Positions 1 through 12,100 of a stretch of 18,673 nt of DNA are shown piece after piece. The position numbers were made by a program, and so were the translations under genes. A model generated the notes under the pieces. The model searched no databases and had not been told where the DNA came from. It was given only the letters and a program-made list of their open reading frames with translations. Position 1 is the first letter of the stretch. Every line of letters starts with the position of its first letter. This DNA comes from Spongospora subterranea (lineage: Eukaryota > Endomyxa > Phytomyxea > Plasmodiophorida > Plasmodiophoridae), in the NCBI GenBank assembly GCA_900404475.1, contig OUQQ01000404.1, forward strand, positions 1 to 18,673, read 5' to 3'.

Positions 1-126
1 TCGGGCTTCATCCGGTAGGTCGTCGAGGCGCAACGATATGAACCGCTCCAACGTTGGCGGTGTAATGTCCTCGCAATTGGATTCGATGACAAAGCCCTCG
101 TGCTCCGCAGCAAATGAATTTGACAT
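1..126 (-). CDS. N-terminal exon of an unidentified gene, cut by the left edge
   Basis: Reading leftward from an ATG at 126-124 there are 42 open codons up to the window edge. They begin MSNSFAAEHEGFVIESN and continue with an acidic, soluble-looking sequence ending LRLDDLPDEAR. The composition looks like real protein and no donor splice site is needed before the edge. The gene is divergent from the STT3 gene, with 263 bp between the two start codons, so the two probably share an upstream region. I do not recognise the family from this short piece. The start and frame rest only on openness and composition. Confidence 0.4.
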   Translation of the reverse strand, partial: MSNSFAAEHEGFVIESNCEDITPPTLERFISLRLDDLPDEAR

Positions 127-389
127 TTCATGAAACCAAATGTAGAAACTGTCACAGCCTTGTTCCTGTTCCTGGATTTTGGCGCCGTCAGTGAATCTTT
201 ATTGCGCAACTGTGAATGTGCACAATGTGCGTTAGTATGATCCTGTCTGTTTGGTACAGTATACGTTGCACCAATCGCGCAGTAATTGATTGCGTTTTCA
301 GAGGGTGACAGGTGACTTATCTCACAACACCACTATCATCATCACCTCATTATCATCACAGATTCGTTTGTTAACCAACAATCGGGTCA
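127..389. promoter_or_regulatory. Divergent intergenic region, probable shared promoter
   Basis: This 263-bp stretch separates the start codons of the left-edge minus-strand gene and the plus-strand STT3 gene. It should hold the 5' UTRs and promoters of both. I see no convincing TATA box or other named element, and no coding frame I can support. The call is positional inference only. Confidence 0.35.
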
Positions 390-3300
390 ATGGCCAAACT
401 CGCCAACTTCTCGGGCAAAAACGAGTTTGTTTTCCAGGCGCTAATCCTTGCCTGTATATACGTTTTAGGTAGACTAATCGTCATCATCTTATCTCCCGAT
501 TCTGTTTTTGCTCTATTGTCATTGATTTTTTGAAATCTATTCGCATTTGATTCGGGCTGATTATTTGTCCCGCAGCGTTCTGTGTGCGATTGTTTAGCGT
601 TCTCCGGCATGAGAGTGTTATTCACGAATTCGATCCGTGGTTCAATTTCCGAACAACGAAATATCTCGTATCGGAAGGGTTTTACGAGTTTCATAACTGG
701 TTTGATGAGATGTCCTGGTATCCATATGGTCGATATATTGGTGGTACTATATATCCCGGTAATTCTAACAATATTACTGTTTATATATGAACCCAGTTGC
801 CAACCAGGTTTTCGCTCTTGCATCATATTGACAATCTCATTTTGTATTTGGATTTTTGCCCAATGTTTTAATTAGAGTTTGCCTTTGGTTTCAAATAGCT
901 TTTCGGGTTTAAACATTCTTGTTTGATGTGCCTTCAAAGCTTTAGTTGTGAAATCGCTGATTTTTTATGACAGCCGAAATGCCATAACTGATTTGTCCCC
1001 TTTTCGATCTGTATTAGGATTGATGTGGACCGCCGCTGTTTTATACAAGATACTACATTATTTAAACTTGCCAGTTGATATTCGAAACGTCTGTGTTTTA
1101 TTGGCGCCATTCATGGCATCTAACACGTCAATCGTGACGTACCTGTTAACGAAACAGGTTTGGACCCGTGCTGCAGGATTGGTTGCTGCTGCATTCATGG
1201 CCATCGCTCCTGGGTTCGTTCCTTCATGTTGCAATTGTAATTCTGAAATTTCTTTACCCTTTTGTTGTTTCGTTTTATTCCGGCCTTTGCTTCAGATTTT
1301 TAATCGGAAATTCTAATAGATATATATCACGTTCTGTTGCCGGATCATATGATAACGAGGCTGTCGCTATCTTCGCCTTGGTTTGCACGTTTTGGCTCTG
1401 GCTCATTGCCGTCGATACAGGGTCATTGCTTTGGTCAGCTGCCTGTGCCTTAGCATATGGATATATGGTTGCAGCATGGGGCGGATATGTCTTTGTTTGG
1501 AATATTATTGCCGTCCATGCTTTCGCCCTTGGTATACATTCTGATTTGTTCATTGCAACATTACGGCAATCTATGTTACTGCGTTTTTCAGTTTTTTTAA
1601 TCAGGTTGCTTTTTTATTGAAGTTTCTTTCTGCAGTAATTTGCGGTCGTTATTCTCCTCGATTGTATGTTGCGTATTGCACGTGGTACATACTCGGTCTG
1701 TTGATATCCATGCAAAGTGAGTAACTACGCCGTCTCATAACAACTACCATCTACAGTGATGTTTATGCTTATCGTGCAGTTATGTTCGTTGGCTTTCAGC
1801 CAGTGTCAACATCGTCACCTGAACATGTACCGGCTGCCGGTGTCTTTTGCCTTTTACAAGTCTATGCATTCCTCAACTTTGTGCATTCCCGTGTTTCTCG
1901 CGCTCAGGTAAACCACAGCTTCCGACGTGCTTTCTTGTACGGTTTGTCTTTGGTCATATTTTCAAACCGATTTTCATGCCTATTTGCTGTGCTTTATTAA
2001 CTTATTTTCGTATTTAGTTTCGATCAATATTGAAAATGATTGGCGCCACGGTGGCGATTAGTATAGTTGGAGTGATCGGATTGGCTTTGACCGGAACTGT
2101 TCCATTCCTTACGGGTCGATTGAAGTCACTGATGGGTGCCACCACAAATATCGCTATTGTCAAAAGTGTATCCGAGCACCAGCCTACGAAGTGGCTCACT
2201 TTTTTCTTGGACTTGCACATGATGGTCGCGCTAGTTCCTGCCGGCATATATTGTTCGTGACCTTACCTTTGTTCTGTTTCATTTTTTGCTTTTATGTCTC
2301 CCATATATATATATCTTATATCCTGATGTGTTGCCCCTGTTTTTGCAGATGTCTTCTGGTCGGTATCAGACACCAACCTGTTTTTGATCCTATACATGTT
2401 GTTCTCGGCGTATTTTGCGTCGATCATGATCCGCCTTATGCTGGTCATATCGCCAATCGTTTGTGTTTTGGCAGGAATTGGCGTCTCCGAAACCCTACTT
2501 ACATTTTGCCATATTTTGACCATGCCTTCCTCGCTTTCCGATTCATCCCCTTCCAAAAACACGTCGGAAACCGTTGTGTTAGGTCGTCCTTATCAAGGAA
2601 CACAAGAGGAACAGCGAGATTGGTACCGAAAATATCATGTTAAAAAAGGTGCTCGACTTCTTGTGTGTCTCCATCGTTAATCAACTGCCTTTCATTCTAC
2701 AGTTGCTGCTCCAATCTGTATTGGCGTTTTATTGATATTCGTCGTCATGTTCTTCTTCTTTGTACCTCACTGCACCTGGATGTCGGCCAACATGTATTCA
2801 TCTCCCCAGGTTTGTTGAGAACAGCATTCCGATTTCTTCGGTATCGTTTGTTACAGGACATATTTTCATGTATATATTTGGTCAACTTTTTGTTTGGGTT
2901 TTGCAAAACCTCTACACTCGTTTTTCTTCGTCTACGTAACACAATGTATTGTCGTTTATTTGTTGTATTCCTCGTTGGAACTCGTTTTAACCCGTCAGGC
3001 TCATACTTCGGTGTAGGTTGTGCTTTCAGCAAAGGGGCGTGATGGTTCTCTTACAATTTTTGACGATTTTCGTGAATCGTACCAATGGCTCAACCACAAC
3101 ACCGAACCGGATGCCCAAATTCTCAGCTGGTGGGATTATGGATATCAGATCACCGGTATGGGTAATCGAAGGTAATTTCGTCTTTACTTTTTCAAAAATT
3201 TTAGCTTTATGAAGTCGTTTTCCAATGTCGGTCTGCTTATAGTGTTATTGTTGATAACAATACGCGGAACAATACGCATATCGCCACGGTGGGTCTTGTC

Positions 3301-4180
3301 ATGTCATCAGACGAAGATCGTGCCATTGAAATCATTCGATCTTTGGATGTCAAATATTTGCTCGGTACATAATGGTTCTTCCAGCCGCTTTTTTCTCATT
3401 ATTACGTACCTTCAGTTGTTTTTGGTGGTATGGTGGGGTTCTCATCTGACGATATCAATAAATTCTTATGGATGGTGCGCATTTCCGGTGGCGTATATCC
3501 TGAGGTTACTGCACTATCAAATTTTCTTTCCCTAAAAGCAAATATCAACTTTGCTTTTTCCCCCTTAAATTTTGATTCCCCTCCAGTCACACATATACTA
3601 GTTTTTTTTAATATCCGTTCGTTCATGTTTTATCAACCTAACGTCGGGTTTAGGTTGTTGAAAGCGAATATTTTAATCGCAATGGCGAGTTTCGTGTGGA
3701 CGAATCTGTTTCAGACCGCATGAAAAATTCGCTCATGTATTCGATGTGCTACTACCGGTTCGGCGAGATCCGCTCATCCTGGGACTCTCAAGTAAGGGTT
3801 TTTTAACATTAGTGGCTCAATGCGGACATTAAATGATTAATTTAAACTCTGTTCTTTCACACGCTGAACAGAGTTTGGCACGGACAATTTCTTTAAAGAT
3901 TTTCCTAAAAGAATTTCAGCAATTTTGTTGACTGCGAATCTTGGTTTGCGGTTGCTTCTTCTTGCAAGCGATTGAGCTGGTTTGTCATCTCAGGGCGGTT
4001 ACGATCGAGTACGCAACTGTCACATAGGCCATAAAGACATCAAATTTCGGTATTTAGAGGAGGCATTCACTAGCGAGCATTGGATGGTCCGCATTTATCG
4101 GTATGCATTTCCTGACTTTCTTTAATACCCTTTCGCATCTGACTGCTTTTACTAGTGTCAAACCACGTGAAAATTTATAG
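390..4180 (+). CDS. STT3: Oligosaccharyltransferase catalytic subunit STT3 (STT3A-like), 15 exons, complete
   Basis: STT3 transfers the lipid-linked glycan to Asn in N-x-S/T sequons in the ER lumen. Exons: 390-468, 576-758, 1018-1213, 1320-1531, 1636-1716, 1780-1907, 2018-2252, 2349-2648, 2703-2809, 3017-3171, 3243-3364, 3416-3504, 3654-3791, 3994-4100, 4156-4180. They sum to 2157 nt, or 718 residues plus TAG, and every junction keeps phase. Visible motifs are the first-loop [12 protein letters not shown] (about residues 43-54), the SVSEHQP loop (343-349), the catalytic WWDYGYQIT signature (545-553), the conserved [10 protein letters not shown] sequon region (563-572) and [14 protein letters not shown]. 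The N-terminal part is multi-spanning hydrophobic. Length is close to animal STT3A (about 705) and there is no long N-terminal extension as in STT3B. The start is the ATG giving [13 protein letters not shown], which splices in frame into [11 protein letters not shown]. Several donors are weak (GTTCGT twice, GTTACT, GTGCTC). Confidence 0.96.
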
Positions 4181-4581
4181 ATGAACAGAGAAAATACATA
4201 ACTCATGTGGGTTAACGGTTCCACTCGAAGTAATAAATCCGTTTCTTATCGCTTATCAACGCAGTTTAGGCAGTCGTAATTTTATTTGCGTTTTGTGCTA
4301 GTAATAACTTTCAATGATCTGAGCTGCTTGATAAACGATTTTTTTGTAAGATCCTGGTCTGTTTTAGATCAACGCAAGCGGGTACGCTGCTAAAATGGTA
4401 ACGGTTGGGGTGTGCGCTTTCGAAAGTTATCAGTACTCTGGCATACCATGATCCATGCCCTCCGTTCAATGAAGGTTGCCAGTTAGATGTTCAGCGCTTT
4501 GCGTTTTCTTCAAAGTTTTGCTCTGTTTCTGACGTTATTTTCCTTGTAATGACCGTTTCATTTATCATATGGTTTGCGCTG
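4181..4581. other. Convergent 3' flanks of STT3 and BBS9
   Basis: This 401-bp non-coding gap lies between the STT3 stop and the BBS9 stop, with the two genes transcribed towards each other. It should hold both 3' UTRs. I see a plus-strand AATAAA at 4232 (listed separately) and only a weak GATAAA variant on the minus strand at 4566-4561, about 16 bases past the BBS9 stop. A short open frame at 4405-4605 lacks protein-like composition and I do not call it. Confidence 0.5.
4232..4237 (+). terminator. Polyadenylation signal candidate for STT3
   Basis: A canonical AATAAA hexamer lies 52 nt after the STT3 stop codon, a normal place for the signal in a gene with a short 3' UTR. The site is seen directly; its use is inferred. 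Confidence 0.5.
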
Positions 4582-7500
4582 CTATTGTGCCGCCAGCCTA
4601 ATTGATTTTGATTTTACTTTTTTCACAGCTGGCTGGTTATGCAGTTCCAAAGATCCTTTTGCCACACGATCGCAAACAGATTTCATGTGCTTTCTTAGAG
4701 TTTTAGCGTCGCTTGAGGGTAATACCAATTCTGTCGCCATGCTCATCGAAGTCTTACGATCCGCACTTGTTAGCAAATAAGAAATAGCTGCCTCGAGTCG
4801 CTCTTCCCATCCCTGATCGACCCCATCGTCAATAATATGAGTAAAATATGAGCGTAAGCATGAGGTGTTCTCTTCATTCATGCCATATGTCATTGTCAGG
4901 AGATTGCATAAAAAGGCCATTGCACTGGACAATTCGTTGCCGCTTTGAGCTACGTCAATCTGGCGGGTGCGAACCACATCTGCATTCGCAATCAGTGCTT
5001 GCAACGTCTCCCGAAGCAGCACATCAAGCTGAAAAAATAATCAGCTTTCATATACGATGAAGAACATATTGTAAGCGAATGGTGCTAGGATTGAAGAGAT
5101 AATTCAGTCAATGCACGTACATTGCATAATGGAGAAGGTGTTGCATCTTTGTATCGAGCCAGGAGCCGTTTTTGAATAACGCGTAACTGACGAGCTAGCC
5201 TCTCCATCTCCTTGCCACGGGTGGCGATTTCTTGTCTGGCTTTCAGGTGCACTTCAATAATACATCCAATGTCATCGAAAGGCAAAGCACCATCCAACGA
5301 TAACTGCAATGGCCCACTTTCAGACATTGCCTGAGTCTGTTGAATCATATTTTAGCATCATGGTGTAAGTTGAGTTTGAAAAAATCAAATAGTAAAGGGT
5401 GTAATGCTGAAATTACAAAACCGTATCTAATGGCAAAAAAGACAAACAAACGATTGAATTGATTGATCCTAAAAACAAAACAAATCGCGCCAAACAATTG
5501 CCAGTGAAAGTGATACCTGAACCTCACCAGGCGCGTTCCAGTATCGATACAACTTGTCGATTAGTTCCGAAGTAAGCAAGTGGAGCCCAACGAACTCACT
5601 AGATTGAATGCGAAATCGTCCTGTAAAATTCCACTTCAGAGAGAAACTGAAGCATGAAGCAGTGTTGCGGACGTTTACTGACCAGCATTTTTGGATAGGA
5701 TTATGGTTGAGTCGATACCGCGACCATAATATCGAACGCTAAAAATATTGGGAACGTCATTTTCAGACATACTGGAAAACAATTCTTTTAACGTTGCTGG
5801 TGCTGGCCTGTTTGTATCAATCGTGACCTGCGGATTGACAAGTCGTGTCAAGTGTCGGAAACCGGAAAGCATGAGAAGTTTGAAAAGCGTTAGTCGAACG
5901 AGAAGGATTGAACAGTTGGAAGGGAAACAAAAACATAAAATGACAACGTTTTCTTACAAAATGTTTCGAATTTTTTATCGGCGGAATCAAGCCTGCAACC
6001 ATTTCAAAGGGAAGAACAATCAAGGAAGAAATCACACGAGGTTGCCCGTCCTCCTTTGTATATAATACATCAACCTGGAGGACAGGGTGTCGAATACCGG
6101 CGTACACAGTTTGTTGCCTGAATGAATACCTTCATGGTTTTTACAGCTGGCAGAACGGTTTTACTTGCAAAGATCCTGATAGGGAAGGATACGGTGACGT
6201 TTCCCCTAGGGGCTGATAAAAAACGAATTCAAAAACAGTCACCAAAACAATGCGAAATTTTGGGGAAGCGCTTGGGAAAAATGACAGTCTCAAACTCATT
6301 GTTTCTGTAATTCAACACAAAAGGTTTAACACGGAGGAATCGAATAGTTTTGTAAATTCTGTCAACACAAATAGCTTGAGAGCCTGGGTTCAGCAGTCAA
6401 GGAATGTAAAAGCGATTCTGGTGGGACCAGAGAGTGTTGTATCAGGTAATGGCACCAAATTTACAAACGGACCGAAGTCAGGGATGCAGAAGGAATTTGA
6501 TTCGGTAATGAACCCAGGGACAGATTCAACATTGATAATGACATTGTCAATAGGATCCAGTTGCTGGTATGCAATTCGTACAACTGCAGTTATGCAGATT
6601 GGAGTGGCATGTGCGTCGAGAAAAACATCGTTTCCGGTCATTGCGACTCCAAGTGATGCAGCTTTAAGGCCATCGACATGCCCCGGAACATGAACAGTGA
6701 CGTTGAAACCGTCTGATACGCTTTCTGTGCCTGCTGAAAAAAGAGTGTCACTTTCATTGCAGAATGTGTAGAACATTAATAATCTGTAAAAGACTTACAG
6801 TTCATGGAGTTTTTAATCGCTTTCTGTAGATTACGATATTCCATTGCGACGTTTGCGAAGTCGACTTCTTTGCCTTCTTGAACTGTTTTGCTTGTAGGAG
6901 CTGGGTCCTACGTCAAATATTAAGCAAGCAGCAGTGAATGCGAGTCAGTTACGATTGAATGCATACCGTTCCAAGATATGAAATCTGTAATTCCCCGTTC
7001 TGAAACAGGATAACTATCATCCCTGGAACAGCGCCGAAATTTGAGACAGCAATAGAGATTGGGACATGTTTGGTCCTTGCGGCCCAAATCATCTGAGAAT
7101 CGCGATACACCATTAGGGTCTTCTGGTGCGTTCCGATAATCACGTTTCTTCTTGTTCCAACTATATCATGATCAAGCACGGTTAGATGGTGAATTCTCAT
7201 AACCGGAACAAGAGTGTCAATTGAGACTATGACCTCATGAGGAAACAGAACAGAGATGACGTAGCCATTGAAGGTTGGTAATGGAAAACGATATAAAGTT
7301 GCGTTGAGACGATCATCACAAAATGTGGGCATTGTGCACTTATTGGTTCTTACATTCCCCGTTTGGACTTGTTTGGTATGTTGTGCTGCATGACGGATTA
7401 AAAGTCAACAGTTTTTGCATACTTAGTGTCCCCTTTGAAAGACTAAGGCCAAATTATTCAACACTTCTGTGTACTGAATTTTACCTGAGTCTTCAAAACT

Positions 7501-8701
7501 ATTAGCGATCTTTCACCAATAACAACAATGTCTGATTGCGAAGGTGCAGTAGATTCAGCAAACCTGCCAACTAATATGTCTACAGCATGTTGGCCAAGGT
7601 CTACTAGCCAGCTACGTTGAATTGAAGGTCGATACCGTTCAGAAGCATCTCTGTCAGAGCCGAGGACTTGTCCCCGAGCACTACCTGGAACTGAGGCTCC
7701 CAGCATTTGGTACCTGTAGAGAGTATAATTTATATCATGATCTGACAGCCAGGCTTCTCAAGTGAAACAAAAATGGATTGAGTTTAAGGTTGTGAATGAG
7801 AGAAAAATTGAGAAGAAACGGTTCAACATTCAACAATGAGGAAAAATGTGGTACATCGTACGAGTAGCATTCACATGACATTTGAGAATTGATGAAAGCG
7901 AACGAATCAGTCCTAGATATATAGGCTAAAGGACCAGGAAGAAGAACGTCGGGCAATGCGCTAGTAAAAGACACTGCATCTTGTTCGAAGAAGAACAACT
8001 TCCCATCCATTGACTGAATACAGATGGAGTCCTTTTCTAGACCAACACAAAGTATTAGAAGACACAACTGGATATATTGGCGATACGGCAGTGGCAATGA
8101 AAATATTGTTCAAAGCGAGCATAACGAGGAGCAATATTGACATTTCAAAATGATGTACCATATCCGCCAAATTGGCCGTATACAAAACTATGAGCTGATG
8201 AAGCTAATTTGTGTTCATATTGAGCAACAAGTTCGTAATATTTCGACGATTGACCAAAACCGCCAACCGGAATCAACTCATACACCTTGATAGAGTCGGG
8301 ACTTAGAACGCATACTCCAAGCTCCATTTTGTTTCTGTAAAACACAAATCATTTCAGGAAGCTGCAAGTGGTCTGACAGAAAACGTCTTTCGCGAAAACA
8401 AGCGAATGATGAAACAAACTTTGACATCGATTTCCTACGGAAGAAACCGACCACATTCTATCTGAAGAATGGGATGGCCAAGGTTCATTTCGACGATTAG
8501 ATCTTCAATTTTGTTTTCTCTCTGTGTAGGAGAATAAACACGCAGAATCCCTTCGAAAGATCCCACGATAATTTTATCTTGTGCGGGGACCTGGTTGTCG
8601 ACATTTCCGACACACAGGGCGCGCCTGCTGAAATGAAGGTCATCATCGGCCATGCCATCCGCAGTGGTCGACCACCATTCTCGCACCTGGAACAGCGACA
8701 T
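4582..8701 (-). CDS. BBS9: Bardet-Biedl syndrome 9 protein (PTHB1), BBSome subunit
   Basis: BBS9 is a core BBSome subunit, needed for membrane-protein traffic in cilia. The start MSLFQVREWWST and following text match the animal BBS9 N-terminus closely. Exons in transcript order: 8701-8439, 8334-8159, 8036-7862, 7713-7465, 7421-7354, 7160-6967, 6907-6799, 6733-6473, 6304-6193, 6117-5958, 5827-5683, 5620-5517, 5336-5121, 5028-4582. They sum to 2679 nt, or 892 residues plus TAG, against about 887 in human. Family landmarks: QDKIIVGSFEGILRVYSP, ICIQSMDGKL, LLPGPLAYISRTDSF (beta-propeller), then the ear-like domain, VTIDTNRPAP, RIQSSEF, RLLARYKDATPSPL and the helical C-terminus with WEERLEAAISYLL. 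Joins at 7465/7421 (43-nt intron), 6473/6304 and 6193/6117 are the least certain; the rest are phase-checked and match the family. CEP162 lies just upstream on the same strand. Confidence 0.93.
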
Positions 8702-9161
8702 TGATTATCCTTTGTATCAAACGATTACTGGAAATCGTTATGATCATAATACGTTCCACAAAGGGGATAACGGGGGCAGCCCCATCCCCAGTCGACCAGA
8801 CCAACACGACAACAAGGGACATGCAGAGAGGCCAACTGCTGCAGCCCTGTTTACATGAGCAACTGTTACACAGAGACAGGATTACCTTCTCCATTATTGT
8901 CAACCAAAACTCAACGATCGATTTAGATGCCAAGTTGTTGAATATTTGTCCGGGTCCTTTCCAGAGAGTTCCAGGACTATGAAATTCCAATACAAGAAAA
9001 GCAAGTTGAGACGGTTGGGAGATTTCTGCGAGTCACTTCGATTGGCAGTGGAAGTGGCTCGAGTCAAGTACGGTTGAAAGTGAAAGACACACGAGTTGGA
9101 CACACAGGAAATGAATTTACTGTGAATTGATCGTTGATATATATATATAATTCGCCAAAAT
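8702..9161. other. Tandem intergenic: BBS9 promoter side and CEP162 3' flank
   Basis: 460 bp lie between the CEP162 stop (9162) and the BBS9 start (8701), both on the minus strand. It should contain the CEP162 3' UTR and the BBS9 promoter and 5' UTR. Overlapping open frames on both strands at 8652-8990 look like chance: they are biased and lack family resemblance. No canonical minus-strand AATAAA is visible soon after the CEP162 stop, only an AT-rich run. Confidence 0.45.
9137..9150. repeat. Short (AT)n microsatellite in the CEP162 3' flank
   Basis: About seven AT dinucleotides in a row lie 12-25 nt beyond the CEP162 stop codon. A similar short AT run occurs at about 2303-2314 inside an STT3 intron. 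Both are simple low-complexity DNA; the one here may contribute to an AT-rich 3' processing region. Confidence 0.7.
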
Positions 9162-12100
9162 TCATTGCTGTTTTTGCAGCGCAGCTAACGCCGTCAACAG
9201 TCCATCCAGCTCAGCCTTGAACTCGCAGATTTGCGAGTTTTTCTGGCGGAGAACAGTCTGCGATTGAAAAGGATGATAACGATATAAGTTGATGATAACC
9301 AAACGGTGATTAGGAAAAGCCATAGGGAGTTTTTGATTGTTTACCTCATATTGGAGCACGCTAGACCTAGCTTGCTGCTCGCTCTGCAGCTCTAACATCG
9401 CTAATGCGTCGCGTAATGAAGCTTCACGGCGCGCATGCCTCGCCTCCAGATCGTTCAGCTTTAGTTCCAGGGTGGTCACTTGCACTCGACTTGGAACGGC
9501 TTTCAATCTAAAACCGAAATAAGACTACCTTGGCTAAGAAACAACTCAAGAAGGAGGCTAATAACGTGACCATAAAACTGTCGAATACTCACCTGGTTAC
9601 TTCATATTGCGATTCGATCAAACGCTCTCGTAAAGTCAGTTTCTCTTGTTGACAATTGTCGAGCTGGGACTGCATCGATGCAACCATCTGCCAGAGGAGT
9701 CGTTAATTACTGATAGACGAAAATATCCACAACACCCCGATGCGCGATACTTGGAAATTTTCACAGCGTTATCGCAAAGAATAATCAAAAAAGTTAAGGA
9801 TGGGGATAATAAACTTGGAGATGCGATTACATATTGAGACGCCATAGTATCTGGACCCTGAGGATGGGACGCCATCTGAACCGTCAGTTCGGTCAAGCGA
9901 TTCACCTCGTCCTTAAGAGTTTGCTGTTCAAGTGCATGTGCTTCGTCCACAAACTCTGCCTGGGTCGGTAGTTAGATTCAGCATGACGTGCTGATCCATT
10001 CGCTACTTACACAGCTGCACTCCTTGGTTTCGGCTGCAGGTTTTGCTGATAAAAGATAAGACTGTGCTTGAGTCTCCAAGGATTGAATCCGGTTCAGATA
10101 TTGATCTGACTGCATCGATATATTCTAAACAGCATAATCAGCTACCCAAACAATAAAATATGGTCATGGCCGGCCAGTTCCCCGTCTAACAAACTAAATA
10201 TTGACAAGTAAAATCGATCATGAAATTTCATTCCAAACCTCGTCTCAACCCGAAGTTCAGGAATACACAAAAGTCAAATCAGAAGAAAAAAAATGCTTGG
10301 ACATCGAAAATACCTTGATTTTCTCATGAAGTAGTCGATTGTTCTGCGACGCTTCGTCGAGTTGAGCGCGAAGATGAACAACTTCATCGCTATTATAGAC
10401 TGGATCCGAAGGCAAATCCGATTTTTCGGGAGCGCTGCGAGTTTTTTTACGATATGTTTCTCGCATCGTATCAATCTGTGCCTCCAACTCGCGAATACGT
10501 TCGTGAGGGCGAGCGTTTTCCTTTCGGTCAATGAGCAATTGAGCGATGCGCTCATCATATTGACATCGCATTTTTTCGTAGTCTTGACGAAGGCCTCGGA
10601 TGGCGATAAGATGCTCGTCATCTTTCACAGCCAGCTCTTGGCGCAAGGAATCAACAACACTTTGAAGGCCGGCTATCTGACGCAATTCGTCGGGACCAGC
10701 AGCTTTTACCAGTTCCGCGACAGTGCGTCGCAGCCCGTTGTTTTTCTGCAAAGTCGCCACCTGCTGTTCCAGTTCACGAATATGTCGCTTGGTTGTCAGG
10801 TTGACTTTAGACGTTGACCCCAATGATTTGGTCTTTGGTTGATGTAATATCTCAACGCGTTGCTGTAAGCTCTGAATGGTTTCATCTCTTTCCTTCAATT
10901 GCGCTTCCAACTCTTGTATCATCTGTTGATTCTCAGAAAACCAAGCTATTCTCTGTTGACTTGTTTTCAGAAAACCAATGATATCACATTTGCAAACCGA
11001 ATTCTCACGTCGCGCAGCTCAGCAATTTCTTGTTGTTGATCATCGATCATCTGTAACCGCAGCCATGGTTGAGAAGGCATTCTGAGTGGAATGGGAACTC
11101 AACCTTCTTCTTAGCAATCGCATCGAAACGTTCTGTAGCACGAGAATGTGACCTTCGTGGTGATATTGGGTCGTAGTTCATATTTTGAATACGGTGCTCT
11201 AGCTCTTCATTCGTTCTTCGAAGCGTTTCGATCTGGTTCTGAGAAGCGCGAAGCTTTGTATCAGTTTCATTGCGCAGCTGCACAAGAGATTGCTTGAGGC
11301 GGCGTATCTCTTCGACCGCGCTATCATCAGCGTTGATCAGGTGGGCTGAACGTAAGTCTTGTATCTAAAAAACATCACAATATAACATAAACCAGACAAC
11401 CATATACTGAAGGCTTGATTTGAATAAAAACGGTACATAATAAAATTCAAAAGAAACGAAATTCTTCGGCCATGACCAGAGTTGCACTAAACCGAATCGC
11501 AGCAAAACTGTTTACCTCTGCTAACGCTGTGTCGAGTTCGGCGCGGAGAGCTGTGTTCCGAGTAAGCATCTGTTGTGCTGTACCTTTCATTGAGAGTTGT
11601 TCGTGCTTCAAAGCGACACACAGTTTAGCGTTTTCCTCATTGAGTGATGCAATAATGCTTTCCATTGTCTGCATTTCGCTGCGAATATCTTCAGAAAGCA
11701 GAGGGCAAAATCAGTGCGGAAACATATGCCAATTTAAAACAAAACCGCATGTATCAGTACCACCACAGCACCATTATAAAACTGACGCTTAAAAATAAAT
11801 ATGCAAAAAATACCAGCTAGCTCTTTATCGTTGACAAGCGGTAACGGGGAACCCATGGCGAAACGATCACGAAATGATCCATTCACACTAGTTGACAGGT
11901 GACTCAATTTCGATTCCAGCAAAAATTTATCTCGTTCGAGTTCCCTAACGCGATCCTGTACCAAACGCGAATCTCAGCCGAAAAAAGGAAAATGCATGAA
12001 TTTGAAATCTTTGAAAGAGATAAAAACAAATGGAAAATCATCAACCTGTTGCTTTCGACGCATTTCAGCATCAGGAGAATGTTGACTATCAGGAAATGCT

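Noticed and set aside
371..826. A 151-codon minus-strand open frame opposite the first STT3 exons
   Set aside because: It is the antisense of well-supported STT3 exons 1-2 and their intron, with no family pattern.
2303..2314. AT dinucleotide run in an STT3 intron as a regulatory element
   Set aside because: It is a short simple repeat of a kind common in AT-rich introns; nothing else marks it.
8643..8990. Overlapping open frames on both strands upstream of BBS9
   Set aside because: They overlap the BBS9 first exon in other frames or lie in its 5' flank, and none shows a motif or splice logic.
10362..10817. A 151-codon plus-strand open frame inside the CEP162 region
   Set aside because: It is the antisense shadow of the 609-nt CEP162 coiled-coil exon; the Cys/Phe-rich translation has no conserved motif.
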